NCBI RefSeq assembly: GCF_000730565.1
Contig: NZ_BBIQ01000016.1
Coordinates: forward strand, 1 to 64,000
DNA length: 64,000 nucleotides
Direction of reading: 5' to 3'
Origin: Pseudomonas fulva NBRC 16637 = DSM 17717
Lineage (GTDB): Bacteria > Pseudomonadota > Gammaproteobacteria > Pseudomonadales > Pseudomonadaceae
Shown: in pieces, positions 36,633-46,400 of the stretch
How positions within the stretch are numbered: position 1 is the first letter of the stretch
Layout: each line of letters begins with the position of its first letter
Notes under the pieces: generated by a model
Databases searched by the model: none
Told to the model about the DNA's origin: nothing
Seen by the model: the letters and a program-made list of their open reading frames with translations, nothing else
Position numbers and translations under genes: made by a program

Positions 36633-37961
36633 TCAACCAAGCCCGTATTTCTTGACCTTGTCGAACAACGTGGTCTTCGCCATGCCCAACTCCTGGCTCG
36701 CCTGGCTCAAGTTGCCGCCGGTGCGCTGCAAGGCGTCACTGAGCAGGTTGCGCTCGAAGGCCTCCACAGCTTCGGCAAAGCCCAGCCCTTGGCTGCTGGT
36801 GCCCGTAGGGCCTTTCTTGAAGGCGGGCAGACCCAGCGCATAGCGCTCGGCCACGTTACGCAATTCGCGAACGTTGCCCGGCCAGTCGTGGGCCATCAGC
36901 CGTGACAGGGTCTGGCTGTCCAGAGTGGGCGTCTCTCGGTCGAACCGCAGGGCCGATTGTTGAAGGAAGTGTTCGAACAGCTGCAGGATGTCTTCGCGGC
37001 GTTCGCGTAGCGGTGGCAGTTCGAGGGTCACCACGTTCAGACGGTAATACAGGTCGCTGCGGAACTGCCCGCTCTGACCCAGGCTGTCGAGGTCGGCCTT
37101 GGTCGCCGCAATGAGCCGGCAATCCACTGGAATGCTCTGGTTCGAGCCGAGCCGTTCCAGGGTACGCTCCTGTAACACCCGCAACAGTTTGATCTGGAGG
37201 TTGATCGGCATGCTTTCCACTTCATCGAGGAACAGCGTGCCGCCGTTGGCGTGCTCGATCTTGCCGATGCGGCGTTTGCCAGCACCGGTGAAGGCGTTGG
37301 CTTCGTGGCCGAATATCTCGCTCTCGAACAGGTTCTCTGGCAGGCCACCGCAGTTCAGTGCCACGAAGGGCTGGCCCTGGCGACGGCTGAAGTCGTGCAG
37401 GCAGCGGGCCACCAGTTCCTTGCCGGTGCCTGTTTCACCCTCGATCAGCACATTGGCAGAAGTGTCCGCCACGTTGGCGATCAGTTCGCGCAGGTGCTGC
37501 ATGGCGGGCGAGCGCCCGATGATGCGCCCTTCCAGGCTGCTTTGCCCGGCAAGCTGGCGGCGCAGCGCCGACACTTCGCGGGACAGACCGCGCTGCTCGA
37601 GCGCACGGCGCACCACATCGACCAGCCGCTCGGGCGAGAAGGGCTTTTCCATGAAGTCATACGCGCCGTTGCGCATGGCGCCGACGGCCATGTCGATATC
37701 GCCGTGCCCGGTGATCAGGACGACTGGCAGGCTGCGATCGCGTGCCTTGAGACGGTTGAGCAGCTCTAGGCCATCGATACCCGGAAGGCGAATGTCACTG
37801 ACCACGATGCCGGCAAAATCATCGCCAATGCGTTCGAGCGCCTGTTCGGCACTGCCCACGCCTTCGCAACCGATGTCCTCCAGCGCCAGTGCCTGCTGGC
37901 AGCCAAGAAGGACATGGGGGTCGTCTTCGACGATCAGAACGGTAAGGGGCGCTTGGGTCAT
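36633..37961 (-). CDS. aauR: Sigma-54-dependent response regulator AauR
   Basis: 442 residues. A receiver domain (phospho-acceptor Asp in IVVSDIRLPGIDG near residue 55) is followed by an AAA+ domain with Walker A GETGTGKELVAR near 173 and Walker B TLFLDEVE near 245, and by a Fis-type helix-turn-helix (GNLSQASQELGMAKTTLFDK) at the C-terminus. It activates RNA polymerase-sigma-54 at acidic amino acid uptake and use genes. The sigma-54 contact loop reads NAFTGA (Asn222) rather than GAFTGA. The ATG overlaps the end of the kinase gene by four bases. The location next to aatJQMP supports the AauRS assignment. Confidence 0.94.
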   Translation of the reverse strand: MTQAPLTVLIVEDDPHVLLGCQQALALEDIGCEGVGSAEQALERIGDDFAGIVVSDIRLPGIDGLELLNRLKARDRSLPVVLITGHGDIDMAVGAMRNGAYDFMEKPFSPERLVDVVRRALEQRGLSREVSALRRQLAGQSSLEGRIIGRSPAMQHLRELIANVADTSANVLIEGETGTGKELVARCLHDFSRRQGQPFVALNCGGLPENLFESEIFGHEANAFTGAGKRRIGKIEHANGGTLFLDEVESMPINLQIKLLRVLQERTLERLGSNQSIPVDCRLIAATKADLDSLGQSGQFRSDLYYRLNVVTLELPPLRERREDILQLFEHFLQQSALRFDRETPTLDSQTLSRLMAHDWPGNVRELRNVAERYALGLPAFKKGPTGTSSQGLGFAEAVEAFERNLLSDALQRTGGNLSQASQELGMAKTTLFDKVKKYGLG

Positions 37962-39862
37962 GGAAAGTCTGCCGATTCGGTGGGGGTGGATGCCAAGGGC
38001 AGGATCAGCACGAAGGCTGTGCCGCCGCTGGCAGGATGCTCGACACTGAGGCTGCCCTTGGCGGCCGCAGCAAGGCTGGCCGAGAGGGTCAGGCCCAGGC
38101 CAAGGCCATCGTCGCCCGGCTTGGTGGTGAAGAACGGTTCGAAAAGATGCTTGCGTGCCTCCGGATCGATACCATGGCCGTTGTCGCGCACCTGCAAGCG
38201 GTACTTGTCACCTTGCAGTTCGCCTTCGAGCCACAAGGCCGGCTGGGGCTGGACAGCCATGGCATCCAGGGCGTTGCCGATGAGATTGACCAGAATCTGC
38301 TCCAGGCGGGTCTGGTCGATGGCCAACTGCAGGTCTTCGTAATCGCGGTGTACCTGTAGGTGGCTGCTATTGATGCGTTCTGCCAGCACCTGCAGGCTGG
38401 CTTCGACCGCCTTGGCCACTGCGGCCTGGCCGCTGTCGTCGCTGCGTCGGGCGAATGAACGCAGGCTGGCGGTGATGCGGCCCATGCGGTCGACCAGGCC
38501 ATTGATGGTGCGCAGGTTGGTACTGGCGGTATCCAGAGCGCCGCGTTCGATGAACCGAACGGTATTGCCCGACAAGGTACGCAGCGCCGCCAAGGGTTGA
38601 TTGAGCTCATGGGCAATACTGGTGGACATCTGCCCGATGGCCGCCAGTTTGCCAGCCTGCACCAGTTCGTCTTGGGCCTGGCGCAGGGTCTGCTCGGCAT
38701 GACGGCGCTCGCGTATCTGCCCCTTGAGCCGCTCATTGCTGGCCCGCAGGTCGGCCGTACGCTCGGCGATGCGACGCTCAAGCTGGCTATTGGCTTGCTC
38801 CAGCGCCTCGCGGGCTGCCAGGCGGGTGGCGATGACTTTGCGTCGCTCGTTCCAGGCGATGCCCAGAATGGTCAGCAAGGCAAACGCCACGCCAACCAGA
38901 ATACCTTGCACCATGGACTCGCGGCGCAGGTCCTGAAGCGGCGTCAGCAGCGTGAAGTGCCAAGGCGTATCGACCAGGCGACGTGTCTGGGCCAGGTAGG
39001 CCACCTCATGCGGGTTGCCCTGGGCCGTTTCGCTGTTGGCCGGGAAGGTCAGCTTTTCCACCCCGTCGGCCAGGGTCTCGCGCCCCAGCGGTTGCAGCTC
39101 GTTGAGCGGCCACCAGTAGTATTGCAGGCTGCGCGCCAGGCGCTCCTTGGTTTGCGGGGTCAGCGGACGGACTGATTTGAGGCGTCGAGCCGGATCGCTG
39201 GAAAGAATGATGATCCCGTTCTCGTCGCTGACGAACGCTTCCAGGCGGGCGCGCTGCCAACGTTCCTCCAAGGTATCGAGGCGCACCTTGATCACGGCCA
39301 CGCCGATGATCTTGCCATGCTCCTCGAGCCCATGGGCCAGGTAGTAACCGGCTTCGCCCGTGGTGCTGCCGATGCCGTAGAAACGCCCCGGTTCGCCACG
39401 CACGGCGGTCTGGAAATACGCGCGAAACGACAGGTCTTCACCCAGGAAGGAGTCGGTATCGCGCCAGTTGCTGGTGGCCTGCACCCGCCCCTGGGTGTCG
39501 AGCACGAAGATCGCGCGGCTGCGGCTGCGCCGGTTGAGGCCTTCGAGGTATTCGTTGACGGTTTGCCGTGAACCTCCATCAGGGTCGGTCAGCAGGTGCG
39601 ACACACTGTCTTCGAGTTCCAGCAGGCTGGGAAGGTAGGTGTACTTGCTGATCTCGCTTTCGACCGTGCGTGCATGCAATTCCAACTGGCGTTCGCCATT
39701 TTCACTGAGCACCCGTATGCCGTTGCTCTCGCTGATCAGGAACCCGGCCATGCCCAGCCCGACCATCAGCAGGACGATCAGCGGTGGTAACAGCAGTTGG
39801 CGAACAAGGCGGGCTTTCACGGCAGGCTTGGCAGGTAACAGGAGCGAGGGGTCGCATTTCAT
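37958..39862 (-). CDS. aauS: Sensor histidine kinase AauS
   Basis: 634-residue inner-membrane kinase. A first membrane helix (LLLPPLIVLLMVGLGMAGFLI, about residues 22-42, given here minus its last residue context) is followed by a periplasmic dCache-like sensor domain and a second helix near residue 300 (MVQGILVGVAFALLTILGIA). A coiled-coil linker leads to HisKA with the phospho-accepting His in SIAHELNQPLAAL, and to HATPase motifs VNLIGNALDA and DNGHGI. It probably senses external glutamate/aspartate. ATG 39862 was chosen over an upstream in-frame start because it matches a short basic N-terminus (MKCDPSLLLPAKP). It is coupled to aauR and lies 73 bases after aatP. Confidence 0.92.
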   Translation of the reverse strand: MKCDPSLLLPAKPAVKARLVRQLLLPPLIVLLMVGLGMAGFLISESNGIRVLSENGERQLELHARTVESEISKYTYLPSLLELEDSVSHLLTDPDGGSRQTVNEYLEGLNRRSRSRAIFVLDTQGRVQATSNWRDTDSFLGEDLSFRAYFQTAVRGEPGRFYGIGSTTGEAGYYLAHGLEEHGKIIGVAVIKVRLDTLEERWQRARLEAFVSDENGIIILSSDPARRLKSVRPLTPQTKERLARSLQYYWWPLNELQPLGRETLADGVEKLTFPANSETAQGNPHEVAYLAQTRRLVDTPWHFTLLTPLQDLRRESMVQGILVGVAFALLTILGIAWNERRKVIATRLAAREALEQANSQLERRIAERTADLRASNERLKGQIRERRHAEQTLRQAQDELVQAGKLAAIGQMSTSIAHELNQPLAALRTLSGNTVRFIERGALDTASTNLRTINGLVDRMGRITASLRSFARRSDDSGQAAVAKAVEASLQVLAERINSSHLQVHRDYEDLQLAIDQTRLEQILVNLIGNALDAMAVQPQPALWLEGELQGDKYRLQVRDNGHGIDPEARKHLFEPFFTTKPGDDGLGLGLTLSASLAAAAKGSLSVEHPASGGTAFVLILPLASTPTESADFP

Positions 39863-39935
39863 CACAGTGACCTCGTCACGACCAGCGCCCGCTGCCCGCA
39901 AGGGCGGCGGGGCCGAGCGGCTCGATGAGGCAGGA

Positions 39936-40670
39936 TCAGTGCTGAAGGATCTTGCTCAGGAAGTGCTGGGTGCGTTCGTGACGGCCTTCGGGGTTGCCGA
40001 AGAAGTCTTCCTTCTGGCAATCCTCGATGATGTTGCCCTTGTCCATGAAGATCACGCGGTTGGCCACTTTGCGAGCAAAGCCCATTTCGTGGGTCACGCA
40101 CATCATGGTCATGCCTTCGTGGGCAAGCTCGACCATCACGTCCAGCACTTCGTTGACCATCTCCGGGTCCAGGGCCGAAGTAGGCTCGTCGAACAGCATG
40201 ACGATCGGGTCCATGGACAATGCGCGCGCGATGGCGACCCGTTGCTGCTGACCGCCGGACAACTGCCCGGGATGCTTCTTGGCGTGGGCACTCAAGCCGA
40301 CGCGGTCGAGCAAGGCCAGGCCCTTCTTGGTGGCTTCGGCCTCACTGCGGCCCAGCACCTTGCGCTGGGCAATGGTCAGGTTTTCGGTGATGGTCAGGTG
40401 CGGGAACAGCTCGAAATGCTGGAAGACCATGCCCACGCGCGAGCGCAGCTTGGGCAGGTTGGTCTTGGCGTCGGCGATCGAAGTGCCGTCGACCACGATG
40501 TCGCCCTTCTGGAAAGGCTCCAGCGCGTTCACGCACTTGATCAGGGTGGACTTGCCCGACCCCGAGGGACCGCATACCACCACCACTTCACCTTTCTTGA
40601 CCTCGGTGCTGCAGTCGGTCAGCACCTGGAAGTCCCCGTACCACTTGTTGACGTTCTTGATGGAAATCAT
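39936..40670 (-). CDS. aatP: Acidic amino acid ABC transporter ATPase
   Basis: 244 residues. It energises uptake of glutamate/aspartate. Walker [10 protein letters not shown] near residue 36, the signature LSGGQQQR near 146 and Walker [13 protein letters not shown] near 164 are intact, followed by the polar amino acid subclass ending [23 protein letters not shown] 40670 ([12 protein letters not shown]) overlaps the permease stop by four bases. Last gene of aatJ-aatQ-aatM-aatP, followed by aauS-aauR on the same strand. Confidence 0.97.
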   Translation of the reverse strand: MISIKNVNKWYGDFQVLTDCSTEVKKGEVVVVCGPSGSGKSTLIKCVNALEPFQKGDIVVDGTSIADAKTNLPKLRSRVGMVFQHFELFPHLTITENLTIAQRKVLGRSEAEATKKGLALLDRVGLSAHAKKHPGQLSGGQQQRVAIARALSMDPIVMLFDEPTSALDPEMVNEVLDVMVELAHEGMTMMCVTHEMGFARKVANRVIFMDKGNIIEDCQKEDFFGNPEGRHERTQHFLSKILQH

Positions 40671-41338
40671 ACGGTGATCCTTTTTTGCAGGCGCTTGACC
40701 AGCCACGAAGCGGAGAAGCTGATGATGAAATACACGATGCCGGCGAAGATCAGGAACTCGTGGGAGCGCCCGATGATGTCGCCGTTGGAGCGTGCCGAGT
40801 TGAGGAAGTCGACCAGGCCTACCGTGTAGACCAAGGACGTGTCCTGGAACAGGATGATGCTCTGCTGCAGCAGCAACGGCGTCATCTTGCGGAAGGCCTG
40901 GGGCAGGATGATCAGGCGCATGGTCTGGCCATAGGTCATGCCCAACGCCTGGGCTGCGCCCATCTGGCCTTTGGATATCGACTGCACACCGGCACGCACG
41001 ATTTCGCAGAAGTAGGCCGCCTCGAACATCATGAAGGCGACCACGCAGGAGGTGAAGGCCCCCACCGGCGTATCCTGCCCAGTGATCCAGCGCAGCACGA
41101 ACGGCACCGCCAGGTAGAACCAGGTGATCACCAGCAGCAGCGGGATCGAACGAAAATAGTTGACGTAGGCGCCGGCCAGCCTGGACAGCAGTTTATTCGA
41201 CGACAGGCGCATCAGCGCCAGCAGGGTGCCCAGCACGATGCCGCCGATGACGCCCATCACCATCAATTGCAGGGTCATGGCCATGCCATCCCAGAGGGCG
41301 GGCAGGGCGGGGATGATTTCGCTGAAATCCAGGTCCAT
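40667..41338 (-). CDS. aatM: Acidic amino acid ABC transporter permease
   Basis: 223-residue inner-membrane permease of the His/Glu/Gln/Arg/opine family, pairing with AatQ. About five membrane helices are seen ([58 protein letters not shown]). The EAA loop is [26 protein letters not shown] near residue 125 (cited here in part: [20 protein letters not shown]), which contacts the ATPase. It begins at the base immediately before the aatQ stop and overlaps aatP, so the cluster is tightly coupled. Confidence 0.96.
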   Translation of the reverse strand: MDLDFSEIIPALPALWDGMAMTLQLMVMGVIGGIVLGTLLALMRLSSNKLLSRLAGAYVNYFRSIPLLLVITWFYLAVPFVLRWITGQDTPVGAFTSCVVAFMMFEAAYFCEIVRAGVQSISKGQMGAAQALGMTYGQTMRLIILPQAFRKMTPLLLQQSIILFQDTSLVYTVGLVDFLNSARSNGDIIGRSHEFLIFAGIVYFIISFSASWLVKRLQKRITV

Positions 41339-42085
41339 TTACTTGCCCCCCACAGAGATCAGGCCAGGTACGGCCACTTTCTTCTCGACGATACGCATGA
41401 GCAGCATCAGGCCCATGTTGAGGGTGAAATAGATCAACGTGGCCAAGGTGAACGCTTCGAACAGGTTCGCCGAGAACTCGGCAGTCTGCTTGGTTTGCGC
41501 CAGCAGCTCCATCAGGCCGATCAACGAAGCCACCGAGGAGTTCTTGAACACGTTCAGGAATTCGGAGGTAAGTGGCGGAATGATGATGCGGTAGGCCTGT
41601 GGCAGCAGCACGTTGGTGTAGATCTGCGGCAGGCTGAAACCCATCGCTCGCGCGGCGGCTTCCTGGCCACGCGGCAGGGCCTGGATGCCGGTGCGAACCT
41701 GTTCGCACACGCGCGCGGCGGTGAACAGGCCCAGGCACACGACCACACTGATCAAGGCCGACGTGGTCGGGTTCAAGTCCTGCTTGAACCATTCCTGCAG
41801 CCCCTCTGGCAGCAGGTCCGGCACCAGGAAGTACCAGATGAACAGCTGCACCAGCAAAGGCACGTTGCGGAACAGCTCGACGTATGCGGTTGCGATACCG
41901 GAAACGAGCCGGTTAGGCACGGTTCGCATCACGCCCAGGATCGACCCCAGCAGCAAGGCGATGATCCAGGCGGAAATGGCGATGGCGATGGTCCACCCCA
42001 GGCCGGTGATGTACCAGTCCAGATAGGTTTCGCTGCCCACGCCAGTGGACTTGAAGAATACGCCCCAGTCCCAGTTGTAATTCAT
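41339..42085 (-). CDS. aatQ: Acidic amino acid ABC transporter permease
   Basis: 248-residue partner permease of the glutamate/aspartate transporter. The N-terminus NYNWDWGVFFKSTGVGSETY is typical of the GltJ/AatQ subgroup. The EAA loop region AAARAMGFSLPQIYTNVLLP lies near residue 148. Five or so membrane helices are visible, including WTIAIAISAWIIALLLGSIL and LALTYFTLNMGLMLLM-like sequence near the C-terminus. It follows the binding-protein gene after a 142-base spacer holding two strong hairpins. Confidence 0.96.
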   Translation of the reverse strand: MNYNWDWGVFFKSTGVGSETYLDWYITGLGWTIAIAISAWIIALLLGSILGVMRTVPNRLVSGIATAYVELFRNVPLLVQLFIWYFLVPDLLPEGLQEWFKQDLNPTTSALISVVVCLGLFTAARVCEQVRTGIQALPRGQEAAARAMGFSLPQIYTNVLLPQAYRIIIPPLTSEFLNVFKNSSVASLIGLMELLAQTKQTAEFSANLFEAFTLATLIYFTLNMGLMLLMRIVEKKVAVPGLISVGGK

Positions 42086-42127
42086 CGGGATTTCCCCTCA
42101 GACGATTGTTTCACAGGCACCTTCCAG

Positions 42128-42154
42128 CATCCGAGGGCAAACTGCCCTCGGATG
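42128..42154 (-). other. Intercistronic hairpin 1 (aatJ-aatQ)
   Basis: CATCCGAGGGCA-AAC-TGCCCTCGGATG is a perfect 12-bp stem with a 3-base loop. No T-tract follows, so it more likely protects the upstream aatJ mRNA or attenuates the permease genes than terminates fully. Confidence 0.8.
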
Positions 42155-42173
42155 AAAGGTTAGACACTAACGG

Positions 42174-42217
42174 GGAGCCTGCCCGTTTAATTCGCGCCTT
42201 GCAGCGCGGCAGGCTCC
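42174..42217 (-). other. Intercistronic hairpin 2 (aatJ-aatQ)
   Basis: GGAGCCTGCC (42174-42183) pairs with GGCAGGCTCC (42208-42217), and an inner CGCGC/GCGCG stem can form in the loop. It lies 11 bases after the aatJ stop. Together with hairpin 1 it is a likely 3'-end stabiliser of the binding-protein message. Confidence 0.75.
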
Positions 42218-42227
42218 AGGCTGGGGG

Positions 42228-43145
42228 TCAGGATTTCTTCTCGTCCGCCGCCTTGTCGGTCGGCTCGGCGATCAGCTTCTTGAGCTCGTCGCTCATTGGG
42301 AACTGCAGGTTCAGGCCTTTAGGCGGGATTGGCTGCTGGAACCACTTGTCGTAGCTCTTGTTGACTTCACCGGACTTGAAGTAGCCAATGATCGCGTCAT
42401 CCACGGCCTTCTTGAAGGGCTCATCACCCTTGCGCACCATGCAACCGTAGATTTCGTAGGATTGCGGCGTACCGGTGATGACCCAGTCCGACGGCTTGCG
42501 AGCCTTGGCCATTTCGCCAGCGAGCAGCGCGTCGTCCATCATGAAGGCCACAGCGCGACCGCTCTCGAGCATGTTGAAGGCTTCACCGTGGTCCTTGGCG
42601 GAGATCACGTTCATCTTCATCTGCTTGTCGGCGTTCATGGCCTTGAGGAGGCGTTCGGAGGTGGTGCCCGCGGTGGTCACCACGTTCTTGCCAGCCAGAT
42701 CTGCGAAGTCCTTGTAGGCCGGCTGGCCGTCCTTGACCTTGGTCAGCAGACGGGTGCCAACCTCGAAGATACCCACCGAAAAGCTGACTTGCTGCTGGCG
42801 CTCGACGTTGTTGGTGGTGGAGCCGCACTCCAGGTCGACGGTGCCGTTCTGCACGAGCGGGATGCGGGTCTGGGAAGTGACCAGGTTGTAGCGGACCTTG
42901 ATGTCGGTACCCAGTTGCTTCTTCAGGGCCTCGACGACGGCCAGCTGGATATCGTGGGAGTAGCCGACGGGCTCTGGCTTGCCGGCCAGGTAGGAAAACG
43001 GGATGGAGGAGTCGCGGTGGCCCAGGGTGATGGTGCCTGAATCCTTGATCTTCTTCAGGGTGCCGGTGAGTTCTTCGGCCATGGCCGGCGAAGCGATCAC
43101 AGCAGCCGCGATGGCGGCGCCCAGCAATTGACGAACGATACGCAT
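42228..43145 (-). CDS. aatJ: Periplasmic glutamate/aspartate-binding protein
   Basis: 305 residues, the solute receptor of the AatJQMP importer. A signal peptide (QLLGAAIAAAVIASPAMA) ends near residue 23. The mature part has the GltI-type stretches ITLGHRDSSIPFSYL, GYSHDIQLAVVEALKKQLG, DLECGSTTNNVERQQ and FSVGIFEVGTRLLTK. ATG 43145 is used; the long upstream in-frame extension lies in the promoter region. Transcription is probably from the sigma-54 promoter about 100 bases upstream under AauR control. Confidence 0.96.
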   Translation of the reverse strand: MRIVRQLLGAAIAAAVIASPAMAEELTGTLKKIKDSGTITLGHRDSSIPFSYLAGKPEPVGYSHDIQLAVVEALKKQLGTDIKVRYNLVTSQTRIPLVQNGTVDLECGSTTNNVERQQQVSFSVGIFEVGTRLLTKVKDGQPAYKDFADLAGKNVVTTAGTTSERLLKAMNADKQMKMNVISAKDHGEAFNMLESGRAVAFMMDDALLAGEMAKARKPSDWVITGTPQSYEIYGCMVRKGDEPFKKAVDDAIIGYFKSGEVNKSYDKWFQQPIPPKGLNLQFPMSDELKKLIAEPTDKAADEKKS

Positions 43146-43242
43146 CAAATTTTCCTCGACGTGTTTGTTTTTTTTATGGAGCCGTTGGCGGACTCTTTCG
43201 TTCAACGGATACGGCAGCGGTTGCATCCGGTTGAATGGATAT

Positions 43243-43260
43243 GAGCAGAAGTCGTGCCAA
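43243..43260 (-). promoter_or_regulatory. Sigma-54 promoter of aatJ
   Basis: On the minus strand TTGGCACG-ACTT-CTGCTC matches the -24/-12 consensus TTGGCACG-N4-TTGCTW, with exactly 10 bases between GG and GC. Initiation would fall about 90 bases upstream of the aatJ start codon. Confidence 0.85.
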
Positions 43261-43335
43261 GGTCCGTGAAGCATGTTAGCCCCGCTGAAAGCAAGGGCGT
43301 TAGCCTTGTTCGACTAATTCGAGTTTTTCAGCAGG

Positions 43336-43349
43336 GTCGGAAATTCGAA
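43336..43349. promoter_or_regulatory. Degenerate second AauR-type site
   Basis: On the minus strand TTCGA-ATTT-CCGAC matches TTCGG-N4-CCGAA at 8 of 10 half-site positions. It lies between the perfect site and the sigma-54 promoter. Confidence 0.4.
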
Positions 43350-43366
43350 TTACCGTCATTTTTATG

Positions 43367-43380
43367 TTCGGTTATCCGAA
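43367..43380. promoter_or_regulatory. AauR upstream activating site
   Basis: TTCGG-TTAT-CCGAA is an exact match to the inverted repeat TTCGG-N4-CCGAA that I recall for AauR in P. putida. It lies about 110 bases upstream of the sigma-54 promoter, a usual enhancer distance. Confidence 0.8.
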
Positions 43381-43480
43381 TGAGTGCTCACCATTGTGCA
43401 CCTAGCCATATGTATATGTAACACCTGTCCATGACAGCTCGATGTTCTGCTGCGGCATTTCCCAGACCAGAGGAAGATCC

Positions 43481-46400
43481 GTGGCAGATAACGCACTACC
43501 TCACGTTTCCGTTGATGCGCTCGTGGCGAGCGCGTTGCCGGCTTGGCTGACCAGCGCCGATCCAGACCTGCTCAGCACGTTCCATCGTGCGCTCGAGCTT
43601 GAACAGTTGTCCTGCGAGGCGGTCAAGGTGCGTCTGAAAACGTTGCCTGGGCTGCAGACCTTTGCCCGCCCATTGCTTCAGGAGGCGCTGCGAGCCATGG
43701 GCTTGGGCGAGGTGAATGTGGATACCGCTCGGGTGGTGGTGCACGACAGGCTTGCGATGCCCAGTGCCGCCCCTCGGCTGCACACACCCATGAAGGTGAT
43801 TTACAGCAATGAATCGCTGTTGATGGCCGCGTTACACAACTTTCATGAAAGCGAGACCCATCCCGGCCTGCACCGGCGCGCTCAATTGCAGAAGGCAGAC
43901 GGCACTGTACTGCCGCTTTCCTTCGAAGCGTTTGCTCGCCTCTGCCGGCAGCTGGATCTGGGCGGGCGGTACCAGCAGCAGCTGCATACGTGCCTGTTCC
44001 CCAAGGCGCGTCCCCCGGCACCCGCCGATTTTGGGCAGCGTGCAGTGGAACAGATTTTCGAGGAGCGCCTACGCGCGGCGCTTGATGTTGCAGTCAGGAT
44101 GGCCAGGCTCAAAGGGCAGCTGACCGATCAAGACTACCTCACACTTCTGCCGCTGATAGCCCGCAAGCCGACGGTACCGGCCGTGGCTCAAATGTTCCAG
44201 GCGTTCGAGCTATTCGTCTTGGGCAAGCGCGTTCAGCGTTGCCTGGTCATCGAGCTTCGCGCGGCGGCAAATGGGCCCGTGCACGGCCTGATAAGCTGGT
44301 TTTCCAATGACCCGGCCGAGCCCATCGGGCGGCATGCGAACTGGACTGGATTGTACGAACACCTCGGCATGCGGCTGCGTGAGCGTCGATATACACAGTA
44401 CTTTGCCGGCTTGATTGCTCAGCGCGAGCGGCCTGCGTTTCTGGCCCAGCTGGCGCAGTTGAACAAATCCTCGACTGGTCTTACACCGCTCGCCCTCGAT
44501 GGTCGGCATTTCGCAATAGAAGGCTCTGTCTTTGCCTGCCTGCGCAAGCGCTTGCTCGATGCAATGATCGATGATGCCCGGGTACTTGCCGTTCCCACAG
44601 GCGACCTGACTCAACTTGAGCGGCACGAGCGCATCGACGCCTTGAAAGGGGCAGGGCTGGATGCGCTTACCCTGGCCGCGCTGTTCGTCCCCGGCTTGGG
44701 CGAAGTTTTATTTGTTGCGGCTGCGGTGGACGTCGTGCGCGAAGTCTATGACGGTTACGAAGCTTGGCAGATAGGCGACAGGCAGCAAGCGCTGGCGCAT
44801 GTGTTCAATGTGGCCCAGGTCGTGGCCACGGGCGCGCTGCTGGGTGCTGCGCAGCCATTGTTCGGCGGCGCGCTCGAGCGCATCGGTTTGGTCGACGGCC
44901 TCACGCCGGTCATGGCCGGCAACAGGGGATTGCGGCTAAAAAAGATGCCGGCGTCGGCCCACTACCTGGAGCATCCGGGGGAATTGATACGCAGCTTTGG
45001 CGCCGATCTTGAGCAAGTGTCGGACGTGGACGCCGACGCGCTGGTGCATATCACCGGCCTGACGCCCGAACACTTGCGCAGCCTGCGGGTACACGAGGAA
45101 CCGGCGCCAGCGCGGTTCAGAGAAGCGCAGGCACGGCACCTGCTGTATGGGCAGGGGCCGACATCAGAGCTGTTGGTCGAGCAAGCGCTGACGCATTCAG
45201 TGGGCGAGCCAGGCGTTGGCGTGGATACGCTCACTCGCGACTTCACCGGCCTGTCAGTGCCACTTGCGCAAGAAATCGTGGAATGCGCGACCACAGAACA
45301 ACTTGAAACGCTGATGAGCGGCAAGGTCCCCCTGCCGCTTGCTGAGCGGGCGCGTTGGGCAGTGCGTGAAAGCCGCATCGATCGCGCGCTGTTGGGCTTC
45401 GAGCATGAGCAGGCCACCAACCTGGACACACTGCGCCTGGCGCTGGCGCTGATCGATGAAACATCGCCATGGCCTGTGTCGATGCGTATCGAGGTGCGCC
45501 TGGGTGAGGCCCAGGGCAAGCTCGTGGCCTCCCACGGCCCAGTTGACGCACAGCGCACCGAGGTGATCGTGCAGACCAGCGGAGGATATCAGTTGCAGGC
45601 ACGTTCGATTCAGGCCGTGGATCAAGGACTGCTGGCGTGTTTGCTGCAGACCCTGGATGAAACCCAGAAAACCGCCTTCGGCGGTTCATCGGTTACGGCT
45701 GTCGAATTGGCGGAAAACCTGCTGCACAGGGCGGCTGTCGATCGGGGCAAAACGGCCCAGTCACTGGGCATGGTGGCTCTGGGTGGCCGATTCAACCCGC
45801 CTCGCCGACTCCAGGATGGTCGTATTGGTTACCCCCTCAGCGGGCGAGGGGAGAGCAGCCGGCAAGCACTACGCCGGGGCATACACCGCATCTACCCGAC
45901 GCTGACCGAGAGCCAGATGGACGCCTACCTGGAGCAATTGACCGAGCGCGACGTGAATTTATGGGACCACTTGAGCGATCTCGAAGGGCGACTGGCACGT
46001 TTGCGTGAGTCCCTCGCCTCCTGGGAGAGCCAACGCAATGGTTTCATCGATGGGCGCCGCCGACGCAGGGTTGCCACCCAGATCCGCCGCGCTTGGCGAC
46101 GCAAGACAGTTGGGTCCGGGAACGATGAGTATGTGCTGCGTATACAGGGCGAGCAGGTGGGCACGCTACCTGACCTGCCTGACGACATCGATTTCAATCA
46201 CGTGCGGCAATTGAGCCTGCGCAACTTGGCGCTTATCAACGTCAGCGACAACTTTCTCAAGCGCTTCCCGCACCTGCAGGTGCTCGATCTGCGCGGCAAC
46301 CAGTTGACGCAGCTGCCGACCGGCCTCAGTGACCTGGAGCAGTTGCGGGTATTGCGGTTCGATGACAATCGAATCGTACTTCGACCTGACAGTGACACGG

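Larger units (their letters stand above)
43146..43480. other. Shared regulatory region between aatJ and the NEL-type gene
   Basis: This 335-base divergent spacer contains the sigma-54 promoter of aatJ and AauR-type sites, listed separately. A poly-T run lies in the aatJ leader (43167-43176). No clear sigma-70 promoter for the rightward gene stands out. Confidence 0.6.

Noticed and set aside
43146..43274. Long N-terminal extension of aatJ
   Set aside because: It would place the sigma-54 promoter and leader inside the coding region and hide a clear signal peptide starting at 43145.
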